A DNA stretch of 64,000 bases from Clostridium sp. AT4 (GTDB lineage Bacteria; Bacillota; Clostridia; Lachnospirales; Lachnospiraceae). The notes under the pieces are model-generated. The model searched no databases. It worked only from the letters and a program-made list of their open reading frames with translations, and was not told the DNA's origin. The stretch's first letter is position 1. The number at the start of each line of letters is the position of its first letter. The translations under genes were made by a program, and so were the position numbers. This document shows, one piece after another, positions 1 through 7,626 of the stretch. The stretch spans positions 205,348 to 269,347 of the forward strand of contig NZ_LN999827.1 of the NCBI RefSeq assembly GCF_001517625.2, read 5' to 3'.

Positions 1-282
1 CATACCAATCACAAGCGTGTGTTTATTAAATACTTTTTCACTACGTTCAAACTGAGTGGGATACATACAAAATACCTTCATCCCCAACAGTTCTTCCAGA
101 TAATTCTTTGCAGATAATCCTGCATGATAGCTGGTGCCGGACCCCAATACATAAATCTGCTGGATATCCTTATCCTTAGCATATGCTGTAAACTGCTCTG
201 TGATTTCTTTACGATTGCAAATGATATTGCGAAGTACCTCCGGAGTTTCGCAAATATAACTGTACATTCTGGACTCACTCAT
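1..282 (-). CDS. SIS-domain sugar-phosphate isomerase/deglycase, N-terminal part (cut by window edge)
   Basis: The first 94 codons of a gene running off the left edge. Its ATG at 282 overlaps the stop codon of the IID gene (TAATG), so it is the fifth cistron of the PTS operon. The start ...ETPEVLRNIICNRKEIT and the glycine-rich YVLGSGTSYHAGLSAKNYLEELLG (around residues 45-68) are typical of SIS domains as in the isomerase half of GlmS, AgaS and the FrlB/GfrE/GfrF deglycases. Placed behind a mannose-type PTS, it most likely acts on the phosphorylated imported sugar, for instance an amino sugar or an Amadori compound; the substrate cannot be told from this fragment. The family call is firm, the reaction is inference. 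Confidence 0.8.
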   Translation of the reverse strand, partial: MSESRMYSYICETPEVLRNIICNRKEITEQFTAYAKDKDIQQIYVLGSGTSYHAGLSAKNYLEELLGMKVFCMYPTQFERSEKVFNKHTLVIGM

Positions 283-1133
283 TAGAAAATACCTACGACA
301 GAACCAGCAATTCCAAAGAGAATAATTCCCCAGAGAACAGTGGTCGTCTTTATTCCTTTCTGTAATAATTTGTAAATAACAAATGTTAATCCTAACGGAA
401 GAATATTTGGAAGAATGCTGTTAAATATATCCTGAATCACAACATCTGCTCCATCCATACTGATTACCAGAGGCGTAGAAAGCGCAACCATGGATGCACA
501 CATGGAGCCAACTACTACCAACCCGAGAATTTTAGCCACTTCTGTAAGAAGGGCAATTACTCCCCCCTGAGACATGTTCTCAAGAAAACTGACACCGCTC
601 TTATATCCAAGCTTTAAGCCCTGATAGCGCACAAAAAGCTGTGGAATATTATACATCAGGAAAAACAATACAGCTCCCAATATGCTCCCCTGAGCTGCAA
701 GGCTTGCTCCGATACCGGCTGCAATAATCCTGAGTGTTCCCCAGAAAAAAGAATCACCGATTCCGGCTAAGGGCCCCATTAAAGCAGTCTTAACTGCATT
801 AATAGATTCTTCATCACACTCCTCCCCGTTTTCTCTGGCCTTTTTAAACTTTTCCTCCATAGCTATGGAAGCCCCTGTAATAAACGGAACCACACAGGGC
901 GTTGTATTAAAAATAGCCAAATGCCGCTTCAGCGCTTTTGAAGCCTCCTCTTTATCCGGATACAGCTTTTTTAAAGCCGGCACCATCTGATAAGCGAAGC
1001 CAACATTCTGCATACGCTCATAACAAAAACATGCCTGAAGAGGGAATGTGCGCCAGAACGTCTTTTTAAATACCTCTTTAGTCATAACGGATTCCTGTAC
1101 TCTTCCGTTCTCCTGATCTACATTACTCATCAT
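282..1133 (-). CDS. PTS mannose/fructose/sorbose family transporter subunit IID
   Basis: Membrane subunit IID (283 aa) of a mannose-family phosphotransferase system. With IIC it forms the sugar channel that takes phosphate from IIB. Family signatures include the N-terminal FWRTFPLQACFCYERMQNVGFAY, GPLAGIGDSFFWGTLR around residues 115-130 and a hydrophobic C-terminus ending in GIILFGIAGSVVGIF. Full length for the family. The start overlaps the IIC stop (ATGATG over TGA at 1130-1132), so the two are translationally coupled; ATG at 1133 or 1130 are both possible. Mannose-family PTSs import mannose, glucosamine, sorbose, N-acetylgalactosamine, fructoselysine and others; the substrate here is not established. 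Confidence 0.95.
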   Translation of the reverse strand: MMSNVDQENGRVQESVMTKEVFKKTFWRTFPLQACFCYERMQNVGFAYQMVPALKKLYPDKEEASKALKRHLAIFNTTPCVVPFITGASIAMEEKFKKARENGEECDEESINAVKTALMGPLAGIGDSFFWGTLRIIAAGIGASLAAQGSILGAVLFFLMYNIPQLFVRYQGLKLGYKSGVSFLENMSQGGVIALLTEVAKILGLVVVGSMCASMVALSTPLVISMDGADVVIQDIFNSILPNILPLGLTFVIYKLLQKGIKTTTVLWGIILFGIAGSVVGIF

Positions 1134-1930
1134 AATTCACCCCCCAGATCATCTGACATTTCACAGCCGCCGTCCCCTTCTGCTGCCGCCAACGCCGTTT
1201 TTTCATTTTTTGTATACTGGAAAATAATATAGGCTATTGTCGTTCCGATCACAGCAGCTCCTACTGTATTAACGCCTATTAAAGATGTAAGAACCCATCC
1301 TACAAAGAAAAACGCCGCATTCTTTGTATTAAAGAGAAGCTGCATCAGTATTGCTATTCCCAGAGCCGGGAGCATACCGCTTGCAACTGATAAACCATTT
1401 GTGACACTTTCCGGAATCATTTCTACAAATGTTCCTATAACGGCAGATCCCAGTAATGCCCCTGCAAATACGAGTACAAAATAACTTGCAAAAAACAGGG
1501 CGGCGCCTCCCCAAAGAGCACGGTCAACACCTGAAAAATCTCCTCTTTCAGCCGCCTTATCTGCTTTGCTTACAAAAAATGCATTGGCCGTACGGTCCAC
1601 AATCCCCACCAGCTGTCCAAGGGTCGCAATCGGAAGAGCAAGAGCTACCGCCGCGCTTATATCAAGTCCGGATGTAATAGCAAATGCCGTTGCAAGAATA
1701 CTTCCTGATACTGTATCCGGAGGCGTAGCAGAGCCAATTCCTACAACACCCATCATAACCAGTTCAAGAGAAGCTCCAACAATAATACCTGTCTGTAAAT
1801 CCCCTAAAATAATCCCTACCAAGGGCCCCAGTATTAACGGCCTTTCAATCATCCAAAGCCCAAAGACACGGCTGTCCCATATTCCAAATCCGCCAAGTAT
1901 TCCCAACAAAACCGCCTGTACTATACTCAT
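1130..1930 (-). CDS. PTS mannose/fructose/sorbose family transporter subunit IIC
   Basis: Polytopic membrane subunit IIC (266 aa), the transport partner of IID. It opens with hydrophobic segments (MSIVQAVLLGILGGFGIWD) and carries the IIC feature GASLELVMMGVVGIGSATPPD around residues 52-72, followed by several transmembrane helices. The C-terminal tail (AAAEGDGGCEMSDDLGGEL) is acidic and cytoplasmic. A GTGAGGG ribosome binding site precedes the ATG at 1930, and the IIB stop lies 14 bases upstream. It belongs to the IIA-IIB-IIC-IID-SIS operon controlled from the divergent promoter region near 2.9 kb. Confidence 0.95.
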   Translation of the reverse strand: MSIVQAVLLGILGGFGIWDSRVFGLWMIERPLILGPLVGIILGDLQTGIIVGASLELVMMGVVGIGSATPPDTVSGSILATAFAITSGLDISAAVALALPIATLGQLVGIVDRTANAFFVSKADKAAERGDFSGVDRALWGGAALFFASYFVLVFAGALLGSAVIGTFVEMIPESVTNGLSVASGMLPALGIAILMQLLFNTKNAAFFFVGWVLTSLIGVNTVGAAVIGTTIAYIIFQYTKNEKTALAAAEGDGGCEMSDDLGGEL

Positions 1931-1944
1931 ACCCTCACCTCACA

Positions 1945-2433
1945 CTATTTGTTAAAATTCCTTCTGATTTCCTCGCTGTTCAATTTTCTGGAAGCTGGAT
2001 CTGCCTGCATAAATATATTAATTCCCTTTTGTTCCATACGATCCATTACGCAGATATCATCTTCACTCATATAGGAATTCATATCTATCTGCTTTTTTCC
2101 CTCTCCACTTCTAAGGCCGCCCAACAGCACATCCCTTACAGCACTTCCTGTCTTTCCACACACATACTCTGCATCCTGCATGGTCTTGGTAATAACCATG
2201 ATTGTCCGTTCTGCGTGCTTGGGATTATTGATCACTGCTACCGCTCCCTCCAGAGATTTCATGGAAAGGGTAATTCCCGGAGGTGTTGCCAGCTTAAATG
2301 CAATCTGCATGGTTTTATCTGTAATAACCTTATCGTTCGCTATTACAATAGTGTCAACTTTATAATAATTTGTCCACGCCACAGCTACCTGTCCATGTAA
2401 AAGTCTGTCATCCACTCGCAATACCTTTATCAT
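1945..2433 (-). CDS. PTS mannose/fructose/sorbose family transporter subunit IIB
   Basis: Cytoplasmic phosphocarrier IIB (162 aa). The N-terminal VLRVDDRLLHGQVAVAW contains the phosphorylated histidine (His13) in the family motif DDRLLHGQV. It receives phosphate from His9 of the IIA protein encoded just upstream and passes it to the sugar at IIC/IID. Later family segments such as LLGGLRSGEGKKQID and FMQADPASRKLNSEE are present, so the protein looks intact. IIA and IIB are separate genes here rather than the fused IIAB of E. coli ManX. Confidence 0.95.
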   Translation of the reverse strand: MIKVLRVDDRLLHGQVAVAWTNYYKVDTIVIANDKVITDKTMQIAFKLATPPGITLSMKSLEGAVAVINNPKHAERTIMVITKTMQDAEYVCGKTGSAVRDVLLGGLRSGEGKKQIDMNSYMSEDDICVMDRMEQKGINIFMQADPASRKLNSEEIRRNFNK

Positions 2434-2444
2434 TCCCGTCCCTC

Positions 2445-2879
2445 CTAAAGTTCTCCATCCTGATCTGGAAACTTTTGTTCATCCATATCATTCAAAAAAA
2501 GAATCGTATCCTTTGCCTGTGCTGCAATGCTTTTCAGAAGTTTTATATTTTCTTCTTTTTGATCGGTCAAATCAGTCATTAAAAGACCAATCAGAAGCCC
2601 CAGATTCAATCCGGTCAGCAGATACACATTTTCATATTCCGGAATAATCCTAAGCGCAGCCTGAGTTGTACTTCCCGCCGCCATATCCGTAACCACAATC
2701 ACCTTTTGGTTTCCGAATGACTCAACTGCCTCTCTAAGCATATCGGCAGCCTGTTCCATACTCGTTTCCATCGTGATGCTCAATGCCTTCAAATCCGGCA
2801 CATTTCCTAAAATAAATTCACAGGACTGTGCAATTCCCTTTGAAAATTCTCCATGCGTCAGCAGAACTACATGATTCAT
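2445..2879 (-). CDS. PTS mannose/fructose/sorbose family transporter subunit IIA
   Basis: First gene of the PTS operon (144 aa). It takes phosphate from HPr on His9 of MNHVVLLTHGEFSKG. The start is set at ATG 2879 because an AGGAGG ribosome binding site lies a few bases upstream; an in-frame extension to 2915 would add MYIHYKREQEVS, which crosses that site and the operator, and is unlikely. The VIVVTDMAAGSTTQAALRI segment is typical of EIIA-Man proteins. The C-terminus (DMDEQKFPDQDGEL) is acidic. Transcription should start just downstream of the TTGACA/TATTTT promoter at 2952-2924. Confidence 0.93.
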   Translation of the reverse strand: MNHVVLLTHGEFSKGIAQSCEFILGNVPDLKALSITMETSMEQAADMLREAVESFGNQKVIVVTDMAAGSTTQAALRIIPEYENVYLLTGLNLGLLIGLLMTDLTDQKEENIKLLKSIAAQAKDTILFLNDMDEQKFPDQDGEL

Positions 2880-2904
2880 ACTTACCTCCTGCTCTCTTTT
2901 GTAA

Positions 2905-2914
2905 TGTATATACA
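2905..2914. promoter_or_regulatory. Operator for the HutC/GntR-type regulator (PTS side)
   Basis: TGTATATACA is a perfect palindrome containing GTATATAC, which fits the GT-N-TA-N-AC pattern known for HutC-subfamily GntR regulators. It lies between the -10 of the PTS promoter and the IIA start, where a bound repressor would block transcription. The same GTATATAC octamer recurs at 3038-3045 by the regulator's own promoter. Confidence 0.65.
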
Positions 2915-2923
2915 TTTAACTAT

Positions 2924-2952
2924 AAAATAATATACATTTTATAGTTTGTCAA
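2924..2952 (-). promoter_or_regulatory. Sigma-A promoter of the PTS operon
   Basis: On the minus strand TTGACA (2952-2947) is followed after 17 bases by TATTTT (2929-2924). The start point would lie next to or within the palindromic operator at 2905-2914. Confidence 0.7.
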
Positions 2953-3006
2953 TAGTGTATTGTATATTTTTTAAATATTTTTTACATAAGCAGCATCTGT
3001 ACCCGC

Positions 3007-3035
3007 TTGACATTTGTTTAATATATCAGTAATAT
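3007..3035 (+). promoter_or_regulatory. Sigma-A promoter of the GntR regulator gene
   Basis: TTGACA at 3007-3012, a 17-base spacer and TAATAT at 3030-3035. The GTATATAC operator at 3038-3045 begins two bases after the -10, suggesting autoregulation. Confidence 0.75.
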
Positions 3036-3037
3036 AT

Positions 3038-3045
3038 GTATATAC
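3038..3045. promoter_or_regulatory. Operator for the HutC/GntR-type regulator (own promoter)
   Basis: GTATATAC, identical to the core of the palindrome at 2906-2913 and placed just after the regulator's -10 box. A half-similar TGTATATGAA lies at about 3061-3070. Operator assignment is inferred from the HutC pattern and position. Confidence 0.55.
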
Positions 3046-3079
3046 TTTTATTTGAAATATTGTATATGAAAGGGTAAAA

Positions 3080-3796
3080 ATGAAAAAAACCGCTATATAT
3101 TTACAGATTGCACAGAATATTATAGAAATGATTCAGGATGGCACGCTTCGTCCCGGCGATCAGTTAATGACTGAATCTCAATTATGCGAAAAATATAACG
3201 TCAGCAGGATGACTGTAAACAAAGCCCTTTCCACTCTGGTTGCCCAAAATTATATCAACAGAATTCCGGGAAAGGGAAGTTTTGTATTAGAAGCGAATGT
3301 ATTGAAAAATATCGATGAAAGTGTACCCTCCAGTTTTTCAAGAGACATATTGTCCATTAACAAAAAACCCGGAGCAATTCTCGTAGAATACAGGGTTGTA
3401 TATGCTAAGGAAATACCGGATGCAGCCCGGCAGCTCCTTCTTTCTGATAACGAACTGATTCACTTCATCCATCGCATCCGCACTATTGATGATATGCGTG
3501 TTGCACTAAGCTATACCTATATTCCGTGTAAATATCTTCCTGCTCTGGATGTAACTATTTTAGAGCAATCACTATACCGGTATCTGGACGAGGAATATAA
3601 TATACATCCTTCTGCAACTGACTATACCTTTAAAGCCCTTCTTCCTACAAAAAAACAGCAGGCTCTGCTTTTAACAGAATCCTGTGCTCTTTTAAAGGTT
3701 AGCCATACAAGCGTAATCGATAATGGCGCTCTCTTTGAATATACAGAAACCTATTATGCCGGAAACCGGTATACATACCATTTTTCTAAAAAATAA
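3080..3796 (+). CDS. GntR family (HutC subfamily) transcriptional regulator
   Basis: Local regulator (238 aa), divergent from the PTS operon. Residues 1-72 form the winged helix-turn-helix (YLQIAQNIIEMIQDGTLRPGDQL, SQLCEKYNVSRMTVNKALSTL, wing RIPGKGSFV). Residues about 95-238 form a UTRA/chorismate-lyase-fold effector domain, ending with TSVIDNGALFEYTETYYAGNRYTYHF, typical of HutC-type repressors that bind phosphosugars. An AAAGGG ribosome binding site precedes the ATG. It probably represses the PTS-SIS operon and itself through the GTATATAC sites, released by the imported sugar phosphate; the effector is unknown. A hairpin follows the stop codon. Confidence 0.93.
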   Translation: MKKTAIYLQIAQNIIEMIQDGTLRPGDQLMTESQLCEKYNVSRMTVNKALSTLVAQNYINRIPGKGSFVLEANVLKNIDESVPSSFSRDILSINKKPGAILVEYRVVYAKEIPDAARQLLLSDNELIHFIHRIRTIDDMRVALSYTYIPCKYLPALDVTILEQSLYRYLDEEYNIHPSATDYTFKALLPTKKQQALLLTESCALLKVSHTSVIDNGALFEYTETYYAGNRYTYHFSKK

Positions 3797-3800
3797 TAGA

Positions 3801-3833
3801 AGGCGGAGAAGTCCCATTACAGCTTCTCCGCCT
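3801..3833. terminator. Bidirectional terminator between the GntR gene and the metallophosphoesterase gene
   Basis: A perfect 11-bp stem, AGGCGGAGAAG (3801-3811) with CTTCTCCGCCT (3823-3833). On the minus strand it is followed by TTCTATTATTTTTT, so it is stronger for the 8.7-3.8 kb operon than for the GntR gene. Confidence 0.8.
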
Positions 3834-3838
3834 CATAT

Positions 3839-4339
3839 CTACAAATAATAATGCGCAAATCTCGCCTCTCCATCCTCTCCGATCTCCATAACCATATAGG
3901 AGGGCCGCCTGCCCTCCTGTCTGGGATAGGACAGGCTTCCGGGGTTGAGCACGATCAGATCCTTTTCACCTTCCCGCCGGTCAATCTCAAAAAAAGGCCG
4001 GTGGGTGTGACCGAACATAGCGATATCAAAATCTCTTGACCTTGCCTCTTCTTTTAAATACTCTGTGCTTAAAGACACATGATAGTAATGGCCATGGGTT
4101 AAAAGCGTTTTGTATTTTCCGATCATAAGATCCCGTTCCCGCTCCAGATGGGAAAAGAAGTCATTGTTTCCCAGAACCATCTCCAGTTCACAGCCCGGTT
4201 CTGCCCAATGAGCGATGTACTGTTCGCTTCCTTCGGCATCTCCCAGATGGATCAGCATATCAAAGGGCTTTTCCTTTTCCATGACCCACTGGAGATTTCC
4301 ATCTTTTCTGTGCGTATCACTGACAATCAGTATTTTCAT
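3839..4339 (-). CDS. YfcE/MJ0936-type metallophosphoesterase
   Basis: Calcineurin-like metallophosphodiesterase (166 aa). All metal-binding motifs of the family are present in order: DTHRKDGN (residues 8-15), HLGDAEG, GNND, THGHYYHV and FGHTHRP. It has no membrane segment and is expected in the cytoplasm. It directly follows rdgB (22-base gap), a common pairing in Clostridia. The physiological substrate of this family is usually unknown; members hydrolyse model phosphodiesters. The start has an AAGGAAACAGGGG ribosome binding region. A second YfcE-like gene lies at 7.6-8.2 kb, but the two differ clearly. Confidence 0.9.
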   Translation of the reverse strand: MKILIVSDTHRKDGNLQWVMEKEKPFDMLIHLGDAEGSEQYIAHWAEPGCELEMVLGNNDFFSHLERERDLMIGKYKTLLTHGHYYHVSLSTEYLKEEARSRDFDIAMFGHTHRPFFEIDRREGEKDLIVLNPGSLSYPRQEGRRPSYMVMEIGEDGEARFAHYYL

Positions 4340-4360
4340 CCCCTGTTTCCTTCCTTTATC

Positions 4361-4981
4361 TTACGCCATTCTCCCACCTGTCACCGCAATCTCCTGCTTC
4401 AGCGCGCTCTTCATGGCCTCTAATGCCTTTCCTCTGTGGCTGATCCTGTTTTTCTCCTCCATGGTAAGTTCCGCAGAGGTTTTTCCAAATTCAGGAAGAT
4501 ACAGGATAGGATCATAACCAAAGCCGCCCGTTCCGGCAGGTTCCTTTGCGATCACACCTTCCATATATGCCTCTGTCTGGATCACTCGTCCATCGGGCAG
4601 CACAGCTGCAATATTGCAGACAAAGCGGGCGCTCCGCTCCTTTCCCTCTGCCCCCAAAAGCCGGTCTATGATATTTCTGTTTTTAATCTCATAGGAGGTA
4701 TCCTCTCCCATATACCGCGCAGAATAAACGCCCGGCTCGCCGCCGATATAATCCACTGCCAGACCGGAATCATCTGCCAATACGATCCCGCCTGTATGCT
4801 CCCAGACAGCTCTGGCCTTGATACGGGCATTTTCGGCAAAAGACGTTCCATCTTCTGTAATATCCAGAGAAACTCCTGCCTCCTTCATGGACAGCACAGG
4901 AAGCCCCAGATCGGACAAAATGGCCCGGATCTCCCTCATTTTTCCCTGATTCCCTGTTGCAAAAATGATCTTCTGTTCCAT
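4361..4981 (-). CDS. rdgB: XTP/dITP diphosphatase (RdgB/HAM1 family)
   Basis: House-cleaning nucleotide pyrophosphatase (206 aa) that hydrolyses XTP, dITP and ITP to monophosphates and so keeps deaminated purines out of DNA and RNA. Family motifs are complete: FATGNQGKMREI at the N-terminus, DDSGLAVDYIGGEPGVYSARY (nucleotide and Mg site), GTGGFGYDPILYLPEFGKTSAEL and KNRISHRGKAL. Typical length. It starts 6 bases after the stop of the C1 protease gene and is followed by a metallophosphoesterase, all in one direction, so they are probably cotranscribed. Confidence 0.96.
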   Translation of the reverse strand: MEQKIIFATGNQGKMREIRAILSDLGLPVLSMKEAGVSLDITEDGTSFAENARIKARAVWEHTGGIVLADDSGLAVDYIGGEPGVYSARYMGEDTSYEIKNRNIIDRLLGAEGKERSARFVCNIAAVLPDGRVIQTEAYMEGVIAKEPAGTGGFGYDPILYLPEFGKTSAELTMEEKNRISHRGKALEAMKSALKQEIAVTGGRMA

Positions 4982-4987
4982 AATCCT

Positions 4988-6451
4988 CTATCCTTTTGTA
5001 TTGGTATATGCCTTCAGGCAGAGGTTGCATTTCTGAGTTTCCTCCACACGCTCCCAGAGACTGCCGTCATGGCTCAGATATCCTTCTCCGTCTGTAAGAT
5101 CGACTCTGGCGATCCCGTCTCCGGCATCATATTCGATCGCTGCCGGATGAACGGTATCCGGAGTTTTTATTTTAACTATTATAGCAAATTTTTCTCCTGC
5201 ATCCAATAGTATTTTTTCATCAAAAGGAACCGTATAATAGCCGGAATACATCAGTTTTCCCCTGGCTATGGGCCTTCGGTCATTCAAAGCCCGATCCATA
5301 CGGGCGCTCTGGCTTTCCTTTTCAGCCCCGGAAATCCCCTCCTGTACTTCCGGCAGATATCTGGCCAGATACATTTCATACTCCGTATCGGATCCGGTCG
5401 CATAAAATCCGGCGGCTTCCAGTTCTTCCTTCTCACCTGCCCGGAAGGTATTGGCCGCCCAGACGGTATCCCGACCATAGCCGATCTGCCCTACCCAGCC
5501 GCACAGGTCGCTCTGATAGATCTTTTCATAAAGCCCGGCGGACTCTGCCCCGGTGTATACAATGTTGTGAACACCGATATTGGTATCGTAATAGGACACA
5601 TAAAAATAGCCTTCATCACCAAAGTTTTCTCCCCAGCTGTTGGTACAGATAAATGCGCCGTCACCCTCCAGATCCATATTGAAATTTTCTTTTGGATAAT
5701 CATCATCCCAGCCAATGATAACAGAATCATGGTTCGGCTCGTTCGTTCCCACATAGCAGTAGGAATTCGTATCCCGGTTGTAATACACGGATTCACTGTC
5801 ATAATCCTGCATGGAAGTATAAAGGGAACTTTGAACTCCTCCCTCCAGATATACAGCCCTCTTGATCGCCTCATAATCCTTAGACGGAAGGATCTGGATT
5901 TCCTGTACATGAAGCCTGGGCTTCAGGCCGCAGGGGGAAACGCCGTCTCCATAAGGATCCTCGGATTCCCACACGGGTCCCTGCCAGCCCAGAAGATATG
6001 CCATGGACATGGTATATTCTCCGCCTTCATCCTGTCCCAGCGTATAATTATTATGCATGGACATATGATCCACTGAAAATGACTCATTCTTCTCAGGAAG
6101 AAGCGACGATTCCAGTGCCGTCAGGGAGGCAAAAGCCCAGCAGGTTCCAAGAGAGCCCTGATTTCCAATCTGGGGCGCACGTCCTTCCTCCCTGTAATCA
6201 TAGGAATGGGGCAGAATTGTATCCTCAGGAAGCCCCCGGTTCCAAATCTGGCAGGAAGCATCCTTCTCTCCCACCTCCGGAAGGGCAGAAAGGCTCTGCT
6301 CCGTTTGTTCTGTTTCCTGCTCGCGGACATCTTCATATCCGAACGAACTATCTGGACTCCTTTTATCTGCCAAAACAGCGCAGCCTGCCGTCATAACAGC
6401 TATGCAAACGGCCAAAACAGCCCCCAAAGCCCTCCTATTCCTGTTTATCAA
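4988..6451 (-). CDS. C1 (papain-like) cysteine protease, lipoprotein
   Basis: Predicted secreted, lipid-anchored cysteine protease (487 aa). The N-terminus is a lipoprotein signal (NRNRRALGAVLAVCIAV then TAGC, modified Cys24). Papain-family residues are in place: Gln98 (oxyanion hole) and Cys104 in GNQGSLGTCWAFASLTALE, His241 in NHDSVIIGWDD, and Asn271 in TNSWGENFGDEGYF. The C-terminal ~190 residues form a beta-rich domain of the kind seen in C1-protease/lectin-like proteins of Clostridia. The start is probably TTG at 6451 behind GGAGAAGAAAA, inside the 3' end of the methyltransferase gene. An exported protease within a run of nucleic-acid and nucleotide enzymes is an odd neighbour; substrate unknown. 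Confidence 0.88.
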   Translation of the reverse strand: MINRNRRALGAVLAVCIAVMTAGCAVLADKRSPDSSFGYEDVREQETEQTEQSLSALPEVGEKDASCQIWNRGLPEDTILPHSYDYREEGRAPQIGNQGSLGTCWAFASLTALESSLLPEKNESFSVDHMSMHNNYTLGQDEGGEYTMSMAYLLGWQGPVWESEDPYGDGVSPCGLKPRLHVQEIQILPSKDYEAIKRAVYLEGGVQSSLYTSMQDYDSESVYYNRDTNSYCYVGTNEPNHDSVIIGWDDDYPKENFNMDLEGDGAFICTNSWGENFGDEGYFYVSYYDTNIGVHNIVYTGAESAGLYEKIYQSDLCGWVGQIGYGRDTVWAANTFRAGEKEELEAAGFYATGSDTEYEMYLARYLPEVQEGISGAEKESQSARMDRALNDRRPIARGKLMYSGYYTVPFDEKILLDAGEKFAIIVKIKTPDTVHPAAIEYDAGDGIARVDLTDGEGYLSHDGSLWERVEETQKCNLCLKAYTNTKG

Positions 6452-7610
6452 TTTTCTTCTCCTGACTGCGTCTGGGAGGCTTCGGCCCCATAAACTGATA
6501 GAAATAGGTTTTCAGCATGCCGTTATAGATCTTTCGGTTCTTATCCGCCTTGCGCCCAATGCATTTTTCCGTATCCTCATAGGATGTGATCAGGTACATA
6601 GACCAGGCGTCCAGAGCGGCAAACCGCTCTCCGATTTCCCTGTAGAGAACCGGAAGATTCTTCTTCTCTTCAATCCGCTCTCCGTAAGGAGGATTAGAAA
6701 TAATAAAGCCATATTTTTTCGGATGGCTTAAAGCGCTTACAGGCCGCTGCTGGAAATGGATCATATGGTCCACGCCTGCAGACTGGGCATTTAAGCGGGC
6801 GGCCTTTACGATATCCCCGTCAATATCATAGCCCTGAATATCGACCTGCACGCTGTCATCCACCAGATCGTTTGCCTCATCCATAGCCTCATACCAGCAT
6901 TTGCGCCCGATAATATTTTTCCAGTCCTCTGCCAGGAAAGACCGGTTCATGCCCGGAGCTATATTGGCGGCGATCATAGCAGCCTCAATAGGGAAGGTGC
7001 CGCTGCCGCAGAAAGGATCTACCAGGATCCGATCCTTATTCCAGGGTGTTAAAAGGATCAGGGCCGACGCCAGTGTTTCCGTAATTGGTGCCTTGCTGGT
7101 AAGAGTACGATACCCCCTTTTGTGAAGGGAATCTCCGCTGGTGTCAATTCCAATGGTTACAATATCCTTGTACAGAAAAACCCTCAGAGGGAAGCTGGCT
7201 CCATTTTCTGGGAACCAAGTCACCTTATAATGGCTCTTCATCCGCTCTACCATGGCTTTTTTCATAATAGACTGAATATCGGAGGGGCTGAACAGCTTGC
7301 TCTTGATGGAAGACGCCTTTGCCACCCAGAATTTTCCATCTTCCGGAATCAGTTCCTCCCATGCAATGGCTCTGGTGCCCTGAAACAGTTCTTCAAAGGT
7401 TTCTGCCTTAAAGCTGCCCGCTTTCAATAAAATGCGTTCTGCTGTCCTTAAAAATACATTGGCTCTGCAGATTGCCTCGTCATCTCCGATAAAGGTTACT
7501 CTTCCATCTTCTACAGAAGCGATCTCATATCCCAGATCCAGGATTTCTTTTTTTAGTACTGCCTCCAGGCCGAAATGGCAGGGGGCGATCAGTTCATAGG
7601 TCTGCTTCAA
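6435..7610 (-). CDS. THUMP-domain class I SAM-dependent rRNA (guanine-N2-) methyltransferase
   Basis: RNA methyltransferase (391 aa) of the RlmL-N/YpsC group, expected to modify a guanine in 23S rRNA. Residues 1-160 contain the ferredoxin-like and THUMP RNA-binding part. The catalytic part carries the SAM motif DPFCGSGTFPIEAAMIAA (around 208-225) and the N2-methyltransferase motif SNPPYGER. The C-terminus is basic (GPKPPRRSQEKKIDKQE). The start is a TTG at 7610 preceded by GAGGAGAACCAG. It overlaps the protease gene by 17 bases. The exact modified base is inferred from the family only. Confidence 0.92.
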   Translation of the reverse strand: MKQTYELIAPCHFGLEAVLKKEILDLGYEIASVEDGRVTFIGDDEAICRANVFLRTAERILLKAGSFKAETFEELFQGTRAIAWEELIPEDGKFWVAKASSIKSKLFSPSDIQSIMKKAMVERMKSHYKVTWFPENGASFPLRVFLYKDIVTIGIDTSGDSLHKRGYRTLTSKAPITETLASALILLTPWNKDRILVDPFCGSGTFPIEAAMIAANIAPGMNRSFLAEDWKNIIGRKCWYEAMDEANDLVDDSVQVDIQGYDIDGDIVKAARLNAQSAGVDHMIHFQQRPVSALSHPKKYGFIISNPPYGERIEEKKNLPVLYREIGERFAALDAWSMYLITSYEDTEKCIGRKADKNRKIYNGMLKTYFYQFMGPKPPRRSQEKKIDKQE

Positions 7611-7626
7611 CTGGTTCTCCTCTCTT

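Noticed and set aside
78-278. A 66-codon minus-strand frame at the left edge
   Set aside because: Another frame of the same strand encodes the SIS domain, which overlaps the IID stop in the normal way and has clear family motifs.
2996-3012. CcpA (cre)-like sequence TGTACCCGCTTGACA near the PTS promoters
   Set aside because: One base too long between the half sites for the cre consensus and lacks the central AA; it overlaps the -35 box by chance.
4436-5209. A 257-codon open frame on the plus strand
   Set aside because: Antisense to rdgB and the C1 protease gene; composition is that of a reversed coding strand.
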